From: Propionibacteriales bacterium
GTDB taxonomy: Bacteria > Actinomycetota > Actinomycetes > Propionibacteriales > Nocardioidaceae
NCBI GenBank assembly: GCA_009379735.1
Contig: WHTB01000015.1
Coordinates: 1 to 33,297 of the forward strand
Direction: 5' to 3'
Length of the DNA: 33,297 nt
The notes beneath the pieces are model-generated. The model was not told the origin of the DNA, searched no databases, and saw only the letters and a program-made list of their open reading frames with translations. Made by a program: the position numbers and the translations under genes. How positions within the stretch are numbered: position 1 is the first letter of the stretch; each line of letters begins with the position of its first letter. Positions 26,076 through 33,297 of this stretch are shown here, piece after piece.

Positions 26076-27944
26076 ATGAGTAGTTCGATGGGCGCCAACT
26101 GGCGCATGCTGCGGACGCTCGGCGACGAGGACGCGAGGTCCCGCAAGCTGGGCCGCGGCACGCTGCGCCGGATCGCCGGGTTCGCCAAGCCGTACACCGG
26201 GACCATCGTCTGGTTCCTCGTCCTGGTCGTCGTCGACTCGATGCTCGTCGTCGCGACGCCGCTGTTGTTCAAGAAGATCGTCGACGACGGCGTCTACAAG
26301 GGCGACTCGGGTCTGGTGACCTGGCTGGCCCTGCTGGTCGCACTGATCGCGTTGCTCGAGGCCGGTCTGACCCTGGCGCAGCGCTACTTCTCGTCCCGGA
26401 TCGGTGAGGGTCTGATCTACGACCTGCGCACCCGGGTCTTCTCCCACGTGCAGCGGTTGCCGCTGGCGTTCTTCACCCGCACGCAGACCGGGGCGCTGGT
26501 GTCGCGGCTCAACAACGACGTGATCGGCGCGCAGCGTGCCTTCACGTCGACGCTGTCGGGCGTGGTCTCCAACGTGATCAGCCTGGTGCTGGTCAGCATC
26601 GCGATGGTCGTACTGTCGTGGCAGATCACCCTGCTCGCGGTCGTCATGCTGCCGCTGTTCCTGCTGCCCGCCCGCTGGGCCGGGCGCAAGCTGGCCGGGC
26701 TGTCGCACGAGCAGATGGAGGTCAACGCGGGCATCTCGTCGACCATGACCGAGCGGTTCAACGTCGGCGGTGCGCTGCTGGGCAAGCTGTTCGGCCGCGC
26801 CGCCGACGACGACCGGGAGTTCGCCGGGCGCGCCGACCAGGTGCGCGGGCTGGGCATCCGGATCGCGATGATCAGCCGGATCTTCTTCTCCGCACTCACC
26901 CTGGTCGCGGCGCTGGCGACGGCCCTGGTCTACGGGCTGGGCGGGCACCTCGCGGTGGCCGGCACGCTGTCGGTCGGCACGCTGGTGGCGCTGGCGGCGC
27001 TGATGGGTCGGCTGTACGGTCCGCTGACCGCGCTGTCCAACGTGCAGGTCGACGTGATGACCGCGCTGGTCAGCTTCGAGCGAGTGTTCGAGGTGCTCGA
27101 CCTCGAGCCGATGGTCAAGGACCGGCCGGCCGCGGTGACGCTCCCGCCGCATGCCGCCCGGGTCGAGTTCGACCAGGTGGCGTTCCGCTACCCGACCGCG
27201 AGCGACGTCTCGCTGGCCAGCCTGGAGACGGTCGCCGTGCTCGACGCCAAGGTCGGCGACGAGGTGCTGCGCGAGGTCAGCTTCGTGGCCGAACCCGGCC
27301 AGATGGTCGCGCTGGTAGGCCCGTCGGGGGCCGGCAAGACGACGATCACGCACCTGGTGGCCCGGCTGTACGACGTGACCGGTGGGGCGGTCCGCGTCGG
27401 CGGCCACGACGTACGCGACGTCACCCAGGAGTCACTGCACGCGGCGGTCGGCTACGTCACGCAGGACGCGCACATGTTCCACGACACGATCCGGGCCAAC
27501 CTGCTGTACGCCCGCCCCGACGCGACCGAGCAGCAGATGGTCTCCGTGCTGCGCGCCGCCCACGTCTGGGACCTCGTCGCGTCCCTCCCGGACGGTCTCG
27601 ACACCGTGGTGGGCGACCGCGGCTACCGGCTGTCCGGCGGTGAGCGACAGCGGCTGGCGATCGCCCGGCTGCTGCTGAAGAGCCCCGGGATCGTGGTGCT
27701 CGACGAGGCCACGGCGCACCTCGACTCCGAGTCCGAGGTGGCCGTGCAGCGGGCGTTGGACAGCGCGCTGCACGGGCGCACCTCGCTGGTGATCGCGCAC
27801 CGGTTGTCGACGGTCCGGGGCGCCGACCAGATCCTGGTGGTCGACCAGGGCCGGATCGTGGAGCGCGGCACCCACGAGGAGCTGCTGGCCGGTGGCGGGC
27901 TTTACAGGGCGCTCTACCAGACCCAGTTCGCGCCCGCTGTCTGA
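26076..27944 (+). CDS. ABC exporter half-transporter (membrane and ATPase domains fused)
   Basis: 622 residues. The membrane domain (about 30-345) shows six hydrophobic stretches, starting TGTIVWFLVLVVVDSMLVV and including the ABCB-type VFSHVQRLPLAFFTRTQTGA coupling region. The ATPase domain has GPSGAGKTT (415-423), LSGGERQRLA (519-528), VVLDEATAHLD (Asp543, Glu544) and AHRLST. One gene with no partner nearby suggests a homodimer. The substrate is not evident; lipids, peptides or drugs are all possible in this family. GTG at 26073 and ATG at 26076 are both in frame and neither has a strong ribosome site; I took the ATG. The gene meets the GH15 gene tail to tail, nine bases apart. Confidence 0.9.
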   Translation: MSSSMGANWRMLRTLGDEDARSRKLGRGTLRRIAGFAKPYTGTIVWFLVLVVVDSMLVVATPLLFKKIVDDGVYKGDSGLVTWLALLVALIALLEAGLTLAQRYFSSRIGEGLIYDLRTRVFSHVQRLPLAFFTRTQTGALVSRLNNDVIGAQRAFTSTLSGVVSNVISLVLVSIAMVVLSWQITLLAVVMLPLFLLPARWAGRKLAGLSHEQMEVNAGISSTMTERFNVGGALLGKLFGRAADDDREFAGRADQVRGLGIRIAMISRIFFSALTLVAALATALVYGLGGHLAVAGTLSVGTLVALAALMGRLYGPLTALSNVQVDVMTALVSFERVFEVLDLEPMVKDRPAAVTLPPHAARVEFDQVAFRYPTASDVSLASLETVAVLDAKVGDEVLREVSFVAEPGQMVALVGPSGAGKTTITHLVARLYDVTGGAVRVGGHDVRDVTQESLHAAVGYVTQDAHMFHDTIRANLLYARPDATEQQMVSVLRAAHVWDLVASLPDGLDTVVGDRGYRLSGGERQRLAIARLLLKSPGIVVLDEATAHLDSESEVAVQRALDSALHGRTSLVIAHRLSTVRGADQILVVDQGRIVERGTHEELLAGGGLYRALYQTQFAPAV

Positions 27945-27953
27945 CGCCGCGGG

Positions 27954-29723
27954 TCAGCGGTTGTTGAGCAGGTAGGCCGAGTTGACCAGGCCGATGTGGC
28001 TGAAGGCCTGCGGGAAGTTGCCGACCTGGCGGCCGAGTTTCACGTCGTACTCCTCCGCCAGCAGACCGACGTCGTTGCGCAGGTCGAGCAGCCGCTCGAA
28101 CAGGTCCCGCGCCCGCGCCGGCCGGCCGGTGTAGTGCAGCGCCGACGCCAGCCAGAACGAGCAGGCCAGGAACGACCCCTCGTCACCGGACAACCCGTCG
28201 ACGTTGTGGCGGCGCTCGGGGTCGGTGTCGTAGCGATGCACCATCCCGTCGTGGCTCAGCTCGCGCTCGATCACGTCGACCGTGCTCACCACCCGCGGGT
28301 CGTCGCCAGGCAGGAACCCGACCCGCGGGATCATCAGCACCGCGGCGTCGAGCCGGTCGCTGCCGTACGCCTGCATGAACGCGCCGCGGCGCTCGCTCCA
28401 GGCCTGCTCGCACACGTCGCGGTGGACCTGGTCGGCGATCGCCCGCCAGCGCTTCGCCGGACCGTTGCGGCCCTGCTCCTCGACCGCCCGCGCGGCGCGG
28501 TCGAACGCCACCCAGGCCATCACCTTCGAGTGGGTGAACTGCTGGCGCGGTCCCCGTACCTCCCAGATGCCCTCGTCGGGCTGGTCCCAGATCGTCGCCA
28601 GGTGGTCGACCAGCGCCCGCTGCAGGTTCCAGGCCACCGCCTTCGACTCCACCCCACGGGCCCGGGAGATCCACAGCGCGTCCATCACCTCGCCGAACAC
28701 GTCGAGCTGCAGCTGACCGGCGGCGGCATTGCCGATCCGCACCGGCCGGGACTGCTCGTACCCGGTCAGCCAGTCCGCCTCGTACTCGGGGAGGCGTCGC
28801 TCACCGGCGACGCCGTACATGATCTGCAGGTCCTGCGGCGAGCCGGCGATGGCGCGCAGCAGCCAGTTCTTCCACGCGGCCGCCTCCTCGGTGAAGCCGG
28901 CGTTGAGCATGCACTCGAGGGTCAAGGTGGCGTCGCGCAGCCAGCAGTAGCGATAGTCCCAGTTGCGCTCGCCGCCGATGTCCTCGGGCAACGACGTGGT
29001 CGGTGCGGCGACGATGCCACCGGTCGGGGAGTACGTGAGTGCCTTCAGCGTGAGCAGCGAACGGGTGACCGCGTCGCGGTACGCCTCGACCGGGTGACAG
29101 TCCTCCGCCCAGTCGGACCAGAACGACTCGGTCGCGTCGAGGTGGACGTCGGCGTCGATCGGCGTCGGCGCCGGCTCGTGCGACGGGTGCCAGGTGAGCA
29201 CGAAGCGGACCCGGTCACCCGCACTGACCCGGAAGTCGGCAACGGTGGAGAAGTCCTCGCCGTGATGGGGTACGTCGGAACGCAGGTAGACCGAGTCCGG
29301 ACCGGCCACCGCCGCGACCTGGCCGTGCACCCGGTGCACCCACGGCACCAGCTGACCGTAGTCGAACCGCAGCTTGAGCACGCTGCGCATCGCCACCGAG
29401 CCGGACACGCCCTCCACGATCCGCACGATGTCGGGTGCCTGGTCTCGCGGCGGCATCAGGTCGACCAGGCGTACGGTCCCCTCGGTGCTCTCCCAGGTGG
29501 TCTCGAGGACGAGCGTGTCGCCGCGGTAGCGCCGCCGGCTGCTGACCCGCCCGTCGGCCGGGCCGATGATCCAGCGGCCGTTGTCCGAGTCACCGAGCAG
29601 CGCGGCGAAGCAGGCCGCCGAGTCGAAGCGGGGCAGGCACAACCAGTCGATCGACCCGTCGCGACCCACCAGCGCCGCGGTCTGGGTGTCGCCGATCAGT
29701 GCGTAGTCCTCAATCCGCGCCAT
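27954..29723 (-). CDS. Glycoside hydrolase family 15 protein (trehalase/glucoamylase-like)
   Basis: 589 residues. The N-terminal beta domain starts IEDYALIGDTQTAALVGRDG, typical of actinobacterial GH15 trehalases and related enzymes. The (alpha/alpha)6 domain has NWDYRYCWLRDA (254-265), the acidic cluster DEGIWE (383-388) followed by THSKVMAWVAFDRA, and EEYD (557-560) followed by GNFPQAFSHIGLVNSAYLL; the two acidic clusters hold the expected acid and base. No signal peptide, so it is cytoplasmic. It may hydrolyse trehalose; glucoamylase activity cannot be excluded. ATG at 29723; a GTG six bases earlier is possible. It lies 10 bases after the SURF1 stop, so the two are probably co-transcribed. 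Confidence 0.9.
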   Translation of the reverse strand: MARIEDYALIGDTQTAALVGRDGSIDWLCLPRFDSAACFAALLGDSDNGRWIIGPADGRVSSRRRYRGDTLVLETTWESTEGTVRLVDLMPPRDQAPDIVRIVEGVSGSVAMRSVLKLRFDYGQLVPWVHRVHGQVAAVAGPDSVYLRSDVPHHGEDFSTVADFRVSAGDRVRFVLTWHPSHEPAPTPIDADVHLDATESFWSDWAEDCHPVEAYRDAVTRSLLTLKALTYSPTGGIVAAPTTSLPEDIGGERNWDYRYCWLRDATLTLECMLNAGFTEEAAAWKNWLLRAIAGSPQDLQIMYGVAGERRLPEYEADWLTGYEQSRPVRIGNAAAGQLQLDVFGEVMDALWISRARGVESKAVAWNLQRALVDHLATIWDQPDEGIWEVRGPRQQFTHSKVMAWVAFDRAARAVEEQGRNGPAKRWRAIADQVHRDVCEQAWSERRGAFMQAYGSDRLDAAVLMIPRVGFLPGDDPRVVSTVDVIERELSHDGMVHRYDTDPERRHNVDGLSGDEGSFLACSFWLASALHYTGRPARARDLFERLLDLRNDVGLLAEEYDVKLGRQVGNFPQAFSHIGLVNSAYLLNNR

Positions 29724-29733
29724 GACCACAGGT

Positions 29734-30474
29734 CTACCGTGCGCGCCGCCGGTCTTTCGCCTCGACCCACGCGAAGTAGCCGAACCCGCCGACCGCGAGC
29801 GCCCCGAAGAACCACCACTGCAGCCCGTAGAAGAAGTGCGGTCCGGAGTCGATCTCGGGCATCTCCGGCCCCGCCGTCAGCGCCTCAGCGGCCTCCGGAG
29901 TCTCCTCGTCCAGGCTGACGTAGCCGCCAAGCAGCCGGTCGGGGAGTACGTCGCTGAAGCCGGTGCTGCTGATCAGCCGCACCTGCCCGTCCTCAGGCGT
30001 GATCGCGGTGTCGTCGCCGTCCTGGTCGGGCCGCGCCCAGCCGGTGAGCGTGACCACTCCGTCCGGAGGCGCCGGTGCATCGACGTCGGCCGACCCGCTG
30101 TTGGGTGCGGTGACCCAGCCACGCTCGACCAGCACGGTCGAGCCGTCGTCCAGGACGATCGGCGTGACCACGGTCGCGCCGGGCTGACCGTCGCGGGTCT
30201 GGTACCGCACCACGACCTGGTCGTCCACCGCGTACTCACCGGTCAGCGAGACCCGGCGCCACTGCTGCTCGGCGGGCAGACCGCGCTCGGCCGTCATCAC
30301 CTGGCGTACGTCGACCGGCTCGGCGTCGATGTTGCGCTCGATGATCGCGTTGCGGTCCCGCCGCTCGTCGAGGCGGTGGAACTGCCACTCGCCGAGCCGC
30401 CAGCACGCGATGCCGAGGACGGCGACGAACAGGCCGAACAACACCCATCGCCGGGACAGCAGGAAGCCGAACAC
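29734..30474 (-). CDS. SURF1-family cytochrome oxidase biogenesis protein
   Basis: 246 residues with the SURF1 layout: N-terminal membrane helix within FLLSRRWVLFGLFVAVLGIA, then CWRLGEWQFHRLDER, an external domain with VVRYQTRDGQPGATVVTPIV and VLVERGWVTAP, and a C-terminal helix (FYGLQWWFFGALAVGGFGYF) with a basic tail. SURF1 proteins help insert heme or assemble cytochrome c oxidase at the membrane. The GTG start at 30474 gives the usual MFxFLLSxRW beginning; a longer open frame runs back through the opposite strand of moaA and is rejected. A -10-like TACGGT lies seven bases upstream, so the message may be leaderless. Confidence 0.9.
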   Translation of the reverse strand: MFGFLLSRRWVLFGLFVAVLGIACWRLGEWQFHRLDERRDRNAIIERNIDAEPVDVRQVMTAERGLPAEQQWRRVSLTGEYAVDDQVVVRYQTRDGQPGATVVTPIVLDDGSTVLVERGWVTAPNSGSADVDAPAPPDGVVTLTGWARPDQDGDDTAITPEDGQVRLISSTGFSDVLPDRLLGGYVSLDEETPEAAEALTAGPEMPEIDSGPHFFYGLQWWFFGALAVGGFGYFAWVEAKDRRRAR

Positions 30475-30481
30475 GACTCCG

Positions 30482-30487
30482 ACCGTA
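30482..30487 (-). promoter_or_regulatory. Candidate -10 (TACGGT) for leaderless SURF1 transcript
   Basis: On the minus strand TACGGT is followed by seven bases and then the SURF1 GTG at 30474. The start codon has GGAG only two bases away, too close to be a useful ribosome site, which favours a leaderless message. Confidence 0.45.
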
Positions 30488-30505
30488 ACCGGCTTGCCGA
30501 CGACG

Positions 30506-30511
30506 TAGGGT
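30506..30511 (+). promoter_or_regulatory. Candidate -10 (TAGGGT) for leaderless moaA transcript
   Basis: TAGGGT is six bases before the moaA GTG at 30518. It lies 18 bases from the opposite-facing SURF1 element, so the two divergent genes share a 43-base control region. The GGAGG at 30512-30516 is too close to the GTG to act normally. Confidence 0.45.
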
Positions 30512-30517
30512 GGAGGG

Positions 30518-31516
30518 GTGAGCGCTGAAATGTTGCGGGACCGGTTCGGCCGGCAGGCCACTGACCTGCGGGTGTCGTTGACCGACCGCTGCAACCTCCG
30601 CTGCCAGTACTGCATGCCCGCCGAGGGCCTCGCCTGGCTGCCTGCCGACGAGACCCTGAGCGACGTCGAGATCATCCGGCTGATCCGCGTCGCCGTGACC
30701 CGGCTGGGGGTCGAGGACGTGCGGTTCACCGGTGGCGAGCCGATGATCCGGCCCGGCCTGGTCGACATCGTCGCGAGCACGGCCGCGCTGCAACCTCGTC
30801 CGCGGATCGCGATCACCACCAACGGGCTCGGCCTGGAGAAGAAGGCCGCGGCGCTGCGCGACGCCGGCCTCGACCGGGTCAACGTCAGCCTCGACACCCT
30901 GCGGCACGACCGGTTCGTCGAGATCACCCGCCGCGACCGGCTCGACGACGTACTGGCTGGGCTCCGGGCAGCGGCCGATGCCGGCCTGACGCCGGTCAAG
31001 GTCAACGCCGTACTCCTGCGCGACATCAACGACGACGAGGCGCCAGACCTGGTCGCGTGGGCGGTCGAGCACGGGTACGAGCTGAGGTTCATCGAGCAGA
31101 TGCCGCTCGACGCGCAGCACAGCTGGCGGCGCGACACGATGATCACTGCGGACGAGATCTTCGAGCGGCTTGCCGCCCGGTTCGTCCTGACGCCGAGCGA
31201 GGAGCAGCGGGGGAGTGCACCGGCCGAGAAGTTCCTGGTCGACGGCGGGCCGGCGACGGTGGGCGTGATCGCCTCGGTGACCCGGCCGTTCTGCGGCGAC
31301 TGCGACCGCGTGCGGCTGACCGCCGACGGCCAGATCCGCAACTGCCTGTTCGCCCGCGAGGAGTCCGACCTGCGCACCGCGATGCGCGACGGCGCGAGCG
31401 ACGACGAGCTGGTACGACGGTGGCAGGCGGCGGTGGAGACCAAGCGGGCCGGCCACGGCATCGACGACCCGAGCTTCCTGCAGCCGACCCGCCCGATGTC
31501 GGCGATCGGTGGCTGA
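30518..31516 (+). CDS. moaA: GTP 3',8-cyclase MoaA (molybdenum cofactor biosynthesis, radical SAM)
   Basis: 332 residues. The radical-SAM cluster motif is CNLRCQYC (Cys25, Cys29, Cys32). The second cluster is bound by Cys259, Cys262 and Cys276 (PFCGDCDRVRLT ... RNCLF). FTGGEP (70-75) and the C-terminal Gly-Gly (SAIGG), both characteristic of MoaA, are present. It turns GTP into 3',8-cyclo-GTP, the first step of cofactor synthesis. No other moa gene is in the window. The GTG at 30518 is used; an in-frame ATG at 30530 is the alternative and would still keep all motifs. Both of its clusters depend on Fe-S assembly such as the SUF system at the start of the window. Confidence 0.96.
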   Translation: MSAEMLRDRFGRQATDLRVSLTDRCNLRCQYCMPAEGLAWLPADETLSDVEIIRLIRVAVTRLGVEDVRFTGGEPMIRPGLVDIVASTAALQPRPRIAITTNGLGLEKKAAALRDAGLDRVNVSLDTLRHDRFVEITRRDRLDDVLAGLRAAADAGLTPVKVNAVLLRDINDDEAPDLVAWAVEHGYELRFIEQMPLDAQHSWRRDTMITADEIFERLAARFVLTPSEEQRGSAPAEKFLVDGGPATVGVIASVTRPFCGDCDRVRLTADGQIRNCLFAREESDLRTAMRDGASDDELVRRWQAAVETKRAGHGIDDPSFLQPTRPMSAIGG

Positions 31517-31574
31517 CTGACGCCGCTCGTCGACATCCGCGGAACCGGCGCGGGCCCAGGCGCGTCGAATCGCC

Positions 31575-32456
31575 ATGATGGCGACGAGGGGAAGGCTGCT
31601 GGCGGTCGGTGTTCTGCCCTTGGTGCTGCTCCTGGTGCTGGTGTCGTGCGGGGTGGTGAGCGAGGCGGTGAGCGGGCCGTCCGATGAGCCTGGCGACGCG
31701 CCGCCGGCGGTCACGGTACGAAGCGGTGACTCATCGGTCGACCTGCCGGCACGCACGTACTGCTACCGGTCGTCGTGCGTCGACGGCGTGCCGCCCGAGA
31801 CGCTGCCGGTCATCGCCGCGTCGGACACGCTCGAGGTCGGCTTCCCGTTGGACAACTGGACGTTCGAGGCGACGTTCGTGCCCGCCGGCAAGCAGTGCGG
31901 TGGCCGGGAGGAGACGGTCGAGCTCGAGCGGACCGGGGACACGACGTTAGTCCTCGAGCCCCCTGGCGAGCCCGCTACGTACGACGTGACCCTGTCCGGT
32001 CGGGGCGACGGCGACCTGTTCGTGGACTTCCGCTGGACGACGACCGCCGCCGGCGGGCACGCGGCACCCACCGCGACGCTCGCGGTGCTGGCCGACAACG
32101 ACGGCGACGTGGACAGCTACGGCGTCGAGATGGCGGTGACGCACCTGGCTGAGGAACCGGCGCGGGCGACGGCCCAGGTCACCGTCACGGCCACGAACGG
32201 TCGGTCACTGACGTTCGAGCCGGCGCCGATGAAGGACCGGTGCACCCCGGCCGGCACCATCGTGTGGAGAGGGCCGGGCGCCGCGGGTCAGTCGGCGAAG
32301 GAGCTCGGCCCGGCGCCGTTCACGTACCAGGTCGAGCTGGTCCTCGACGGCGTCCGGCACGTGGCGAAGGCCAAGTGGCCGGCAGACCAGATCGTCGGCA
32401 ACGAGCCCTCCGTCGCCCTCACGTTCATGCCGGCCCTGCCTATTCGTCGGCGGTGA
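31575..32456 (+). CDS. Predicted lipoprotein of unknown function
   Basis: 293 residues. The signal peptide has a basic start (MMATRGR), a Leu/Val core and a lipobox ending LVSC with Cys25. The mature part is beta-rich and acidic, with YCYRSSCVDG (about residues 63-72), KQCGGREE (about 107-114) and a later Cys in KDRCTPAG. LDG-like hydrophobic strands and the lack of catalytic motifs suggest a binding or structural protein. I do not recognise a family. Two ATGs three bases apart begin the frame and no ribosome site is strong. The 3' end overlaps the opposite-strand zinc-protein gene by 17 bases. Confidence 0.75.
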   Translation: MMATRGRLLAVGVLPLVLLLVLVSCGVVSEAVSGPSDEPGDAPPAVTVRSGDSSVDLPARTYCYRSSCVDGVPPETLPVIAASDTLEVGFPLDNWTFEATFVPAGKQCGGREETVELERTGDTTLVLEPPGEPATYDVTLSGRGDGDLFVDFRWTTTAAGGHAAPTATLAVLADNDGDVDSYGVEMAVTHLAEEPARATAQVTVTATNGRSLTFEPAPMKDRCTPAGTIVWRGPGAAGQSAKELGPAPFTYQVELVLDGVRHVAKAKWPADQIVGNEPSVALTFMPALPIRRR

Positions 32457-32661
32457 ACGGCTCGGTGTCGCGCAGGAAGCCGCGCGCCGCCAGGAAGTCA
32501 CCCAGACTGCTGCGATGCTCGTCGCAGGCCAGCCAGATCTTGCGCCGGTCAGGCGTGTGCAGCTTGGGGTTGTTCCACACCAGCTGCCAGGTGGCGGTCT
32601 CACGGCAGCCGCGGGCCGAGCAGGTCGGCTCGGGTGCGGCGTTGGTCGCCTCGGTCGTCAT
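32440..32661 (-). CDS. Small putative zinc-binding protein (actinobacterial conserved type)
   Basis: 73 residues. Four likely metal ligands are seen: Cys14 and Cys19 (CSARGC), then Cys46 and His48 (ACDEH) after WQLVWNNPKLHTPDRRKIW. Similar small proteins are common in actinobacteria and are sometimes named 'acetone carboxylase' in databases, a name the sequence gives no reason to accept. Its function is unknown. It overlaps the end of the lipoprotein gene by 17 bases on the opposite strand. Two hairpins lie upstream, separating it from the DUF3099 gene. Confidence 0.75.
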   Translation of the reverse strand: MTTEATNAAPEPTCSARGCRETATWQLVWNNPKLHTPDRRKIWLACDEHRSSLGDFLAARGFLRDTEPFTADE

Positions 32662-32695
32662 CGCGGCCTCGCGTTACGGGGGCGGACAGGAGCAA

Positions 32696-32727
32696 GGCCG
32701 AACAGCCACGGGGGGAGCCGTCCGGCC
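32696..32727 (-). terminator. Hairpin in the minus-strand gap after the DUF3099 gene
   Basis: In minus-strand RNA, GGCCGGACGGC (32727-32717) pairs with GCUGUUCGGCC (32706-32696) over 11 positions with three G-U pairs and a ten-base loop. The G-U pairs work only in the minus direction, matching the direction of DUF3099 transcription. It could also lie in the leader of the small zinc protein. Confidence 0.55.
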
Positions 32728-32737
32728 TCGCACCAGG

Positions 32738-32760
32738 CTTCCCGAACCACGGCCGGGAAG
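32738..32760. terminator. Second hairpin downstream of the DUF3099 gene
   Basis: CTTCCCG (32738-32744) and CGGGAAG (32754-32760) pair perfectly over seven bases with a nine-base loop, 20 bases after the DUF3099 stop. With the neighbouring hairpin it forms a tandem pair; no T-run follows. Confidence 0.5.
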
Positions 32761-32779
32761 CGCGCCTGCAGTGTGACAC

Positions 32780-33070
32780 TCAAGGTGGCGTCTTGCCAGG
32801 CGGCAGCATCGGGCGCGAGTCGTCGAAGAAGGCCTCCGGGCCGTTGGGGTCGGCGGCGGAGCCGGCGTTGGCGACCACGACGGCGATGTACGGCAGGCAG
32901 ACCGCACACACGACGAACGCCCAGCGCAGCGGCCCGTCGGTCACCACGGCGAGCACGAAGCACACCGTCCGGATGGACATCGAGATGAGGTAGCGTCGCT
33001 GGCGCCCACGGACGTCGTCACTGTGGCTGGTGCGTGCACTGGTGATGTGCACCGCGTGCCGGTCAGCCAT
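32780..33070 (-). CDS. DUF3099 family membrane protein
   Basis: 96 residues. It starts MADRHAVHITSARTSHSDDV, the usual DUF3099 opening, followed by RYLISMSIRTVCFVLAVV (first membrane helix, about 29-48) and WAFVVCAVCLPYIAVVVANAG (second, about 53-73). The function of the family is unknown. The ATG at 33070 has GGAG six bases before it; a longer frame upstream has no ribosome site and would run into dodecin. Divergent from dodecin, with TACGCT (33107-33102 on the minus strand) as a possible -10. Confidence 0.88.
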   Translation of the reverse strand: MADRHAVHITSARTSHSDDVRGRQRRYLISMSIRTVCFVLAVVTDGPLRWAFVVCAVCLPYIAVVVANAGSAADPNGPEAFFDDSRPMLPPGKTPP

Positions 33071-33160
33071 CGTCGTCTCCTCACCCGTCCTGCCTGCTCT
33101 CAGCGTACGCCGCTGCCATGATGAGCAAGACAGCGGTGAACACCGACGAAGGGCCTCACG

Positions 33161-33297
33161 ATGAGCAACCGCACGTACCGGGTGACCGAGATCGTCGGCA
33201 CCTCGCCGGACGGCGTCGACCAGGCGGTCAGGAACGGCCTCGACCGGGCCAGCCGGACGCTGCGCCATCTCGACTGGTTCGAGGTGACGCAGACCCG
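33161..33297 (+). CDS. Dodecin (flavin-storage protein), 3' truncated by window
   Basis: The first 45 residues are present, and the frame runs off the end without a stop. MSNRTYRVTEIVGTSPDGVD and LDWFEVTQTR are typical dodecin segments; the Trp in LDWFEV is the one that stacks on flavin in characterised dodecins. Dodecins form dodecamers that bind riboflavin, FMN or coenzyme A. GAAGGG (33148-33153) lies seven bases before the ATG. About 25 residues are missing beyond the window, judged from the usual family length near 70. Confidence 0.93.
   Translation, partial: MSNRTYRVTEIVGTSPDGVDQAVRNGLDRASRTLRHLDWFEVTQT

Noticed and set aside
27996-29918. 640-residue plus-strand open frame opposite the GH15 gene
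   Set aside because: Antisense shadow; GH15 motifs are on the minus strand and this product is low complexity.
30236-31756. 506-residue minus-strand open frame opposite moaA
   Set aside because: Antisense to a gene with complete radical-SAM motifs; the SURF1 start is at 30474 in a different minus-strand frame.

Overview
The window is GC-rich and densely packed, with no tRNA, rRNA, IS element or CRISPR array that I could see. Codon use, the mycobacterial-type SUF operon, DUF3099, dodecin, a GH15 trehalase-like enzyme, an acVLRF1-type release factor and many ATGA start/stop overlaps indicate an actinobacterium. I infer Propionibacteriales, perhaps Nocardioidaceae, but the family is not proven by the sequence.

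Layout. (1) 1-4706, plus strand: the SUF iron-sulfur cluster operon, from the end of sufB through sufD, a Rieske ferredoxin, sufC, sufS, sufU and sufT. (2) 4836-13728, plus strand: a complete-looking actinobacterial Tad (tight adherence) pilus operon: cpaB-like, cpaE/tadZ-like, tadA, tadB, tadC, a short hairpin-rich gap, Flp pilin, two TadE/F pseudopilins and a TadG-like protein with a Cys/Pro repeat tail. A lipoprotein and a secreted Cys-containing protein are coupled to its end by ATGA overlaps. (3) 13816-17273: a membrane protein joining an external LysM domain to a cytoplasmic SARP/BTAD-like region, then an acVLRF1 ribosome-rescue factor. (4) 17352-22376: an EssC-type type VII secretion ATPase (plus), a very strong hairpin terminator, then a WXG100-like protein and a possible 37-residue ORF (minus). 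(5) 22533-26053: a zinc metallopeptidase diverging from an ABC-F ribosome-protection-type ATPase that has a 10-codon upstream ORF, followed by a crotonase-fold enzyme. (6) 26076-33297: an ABC exporter, GH15 enzyme, SURF1, MoaA, a lipoprotein, a small zinc-binding-type protein, DUF3099 and the start of dodecin.

How the genes fit together. SUF genes make Fe-S clusters, which MoaA (two clusters) and the Rieske protein need. The Tad operon encodes a cytoplasmic motor (TadA, CpaE), a membrane platform (TadB, TadC) and pilins processed by a peptidase that must lie outside the window. The LysM-SARP protein could couple wall state to the cytoplasm. As I remember it, M. tuberculosis has SUF (Rv1460-1466) close to a crotonase and ABC-F pair (Rv1472-1473), so the Tad and type VII block may be an insertion into an old neighbourhood.

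The strongest non-coding signals are a repeated TAnnnT element 6-7 bases before start codons (predicted leaderless transcripts), a symmetric TAGACTA element placed to fire in both directions, a leaderless 10-codon uORF with a hairpin ahead of the ABC-F gene, and a near-perfect 43-base hairpin after essC.
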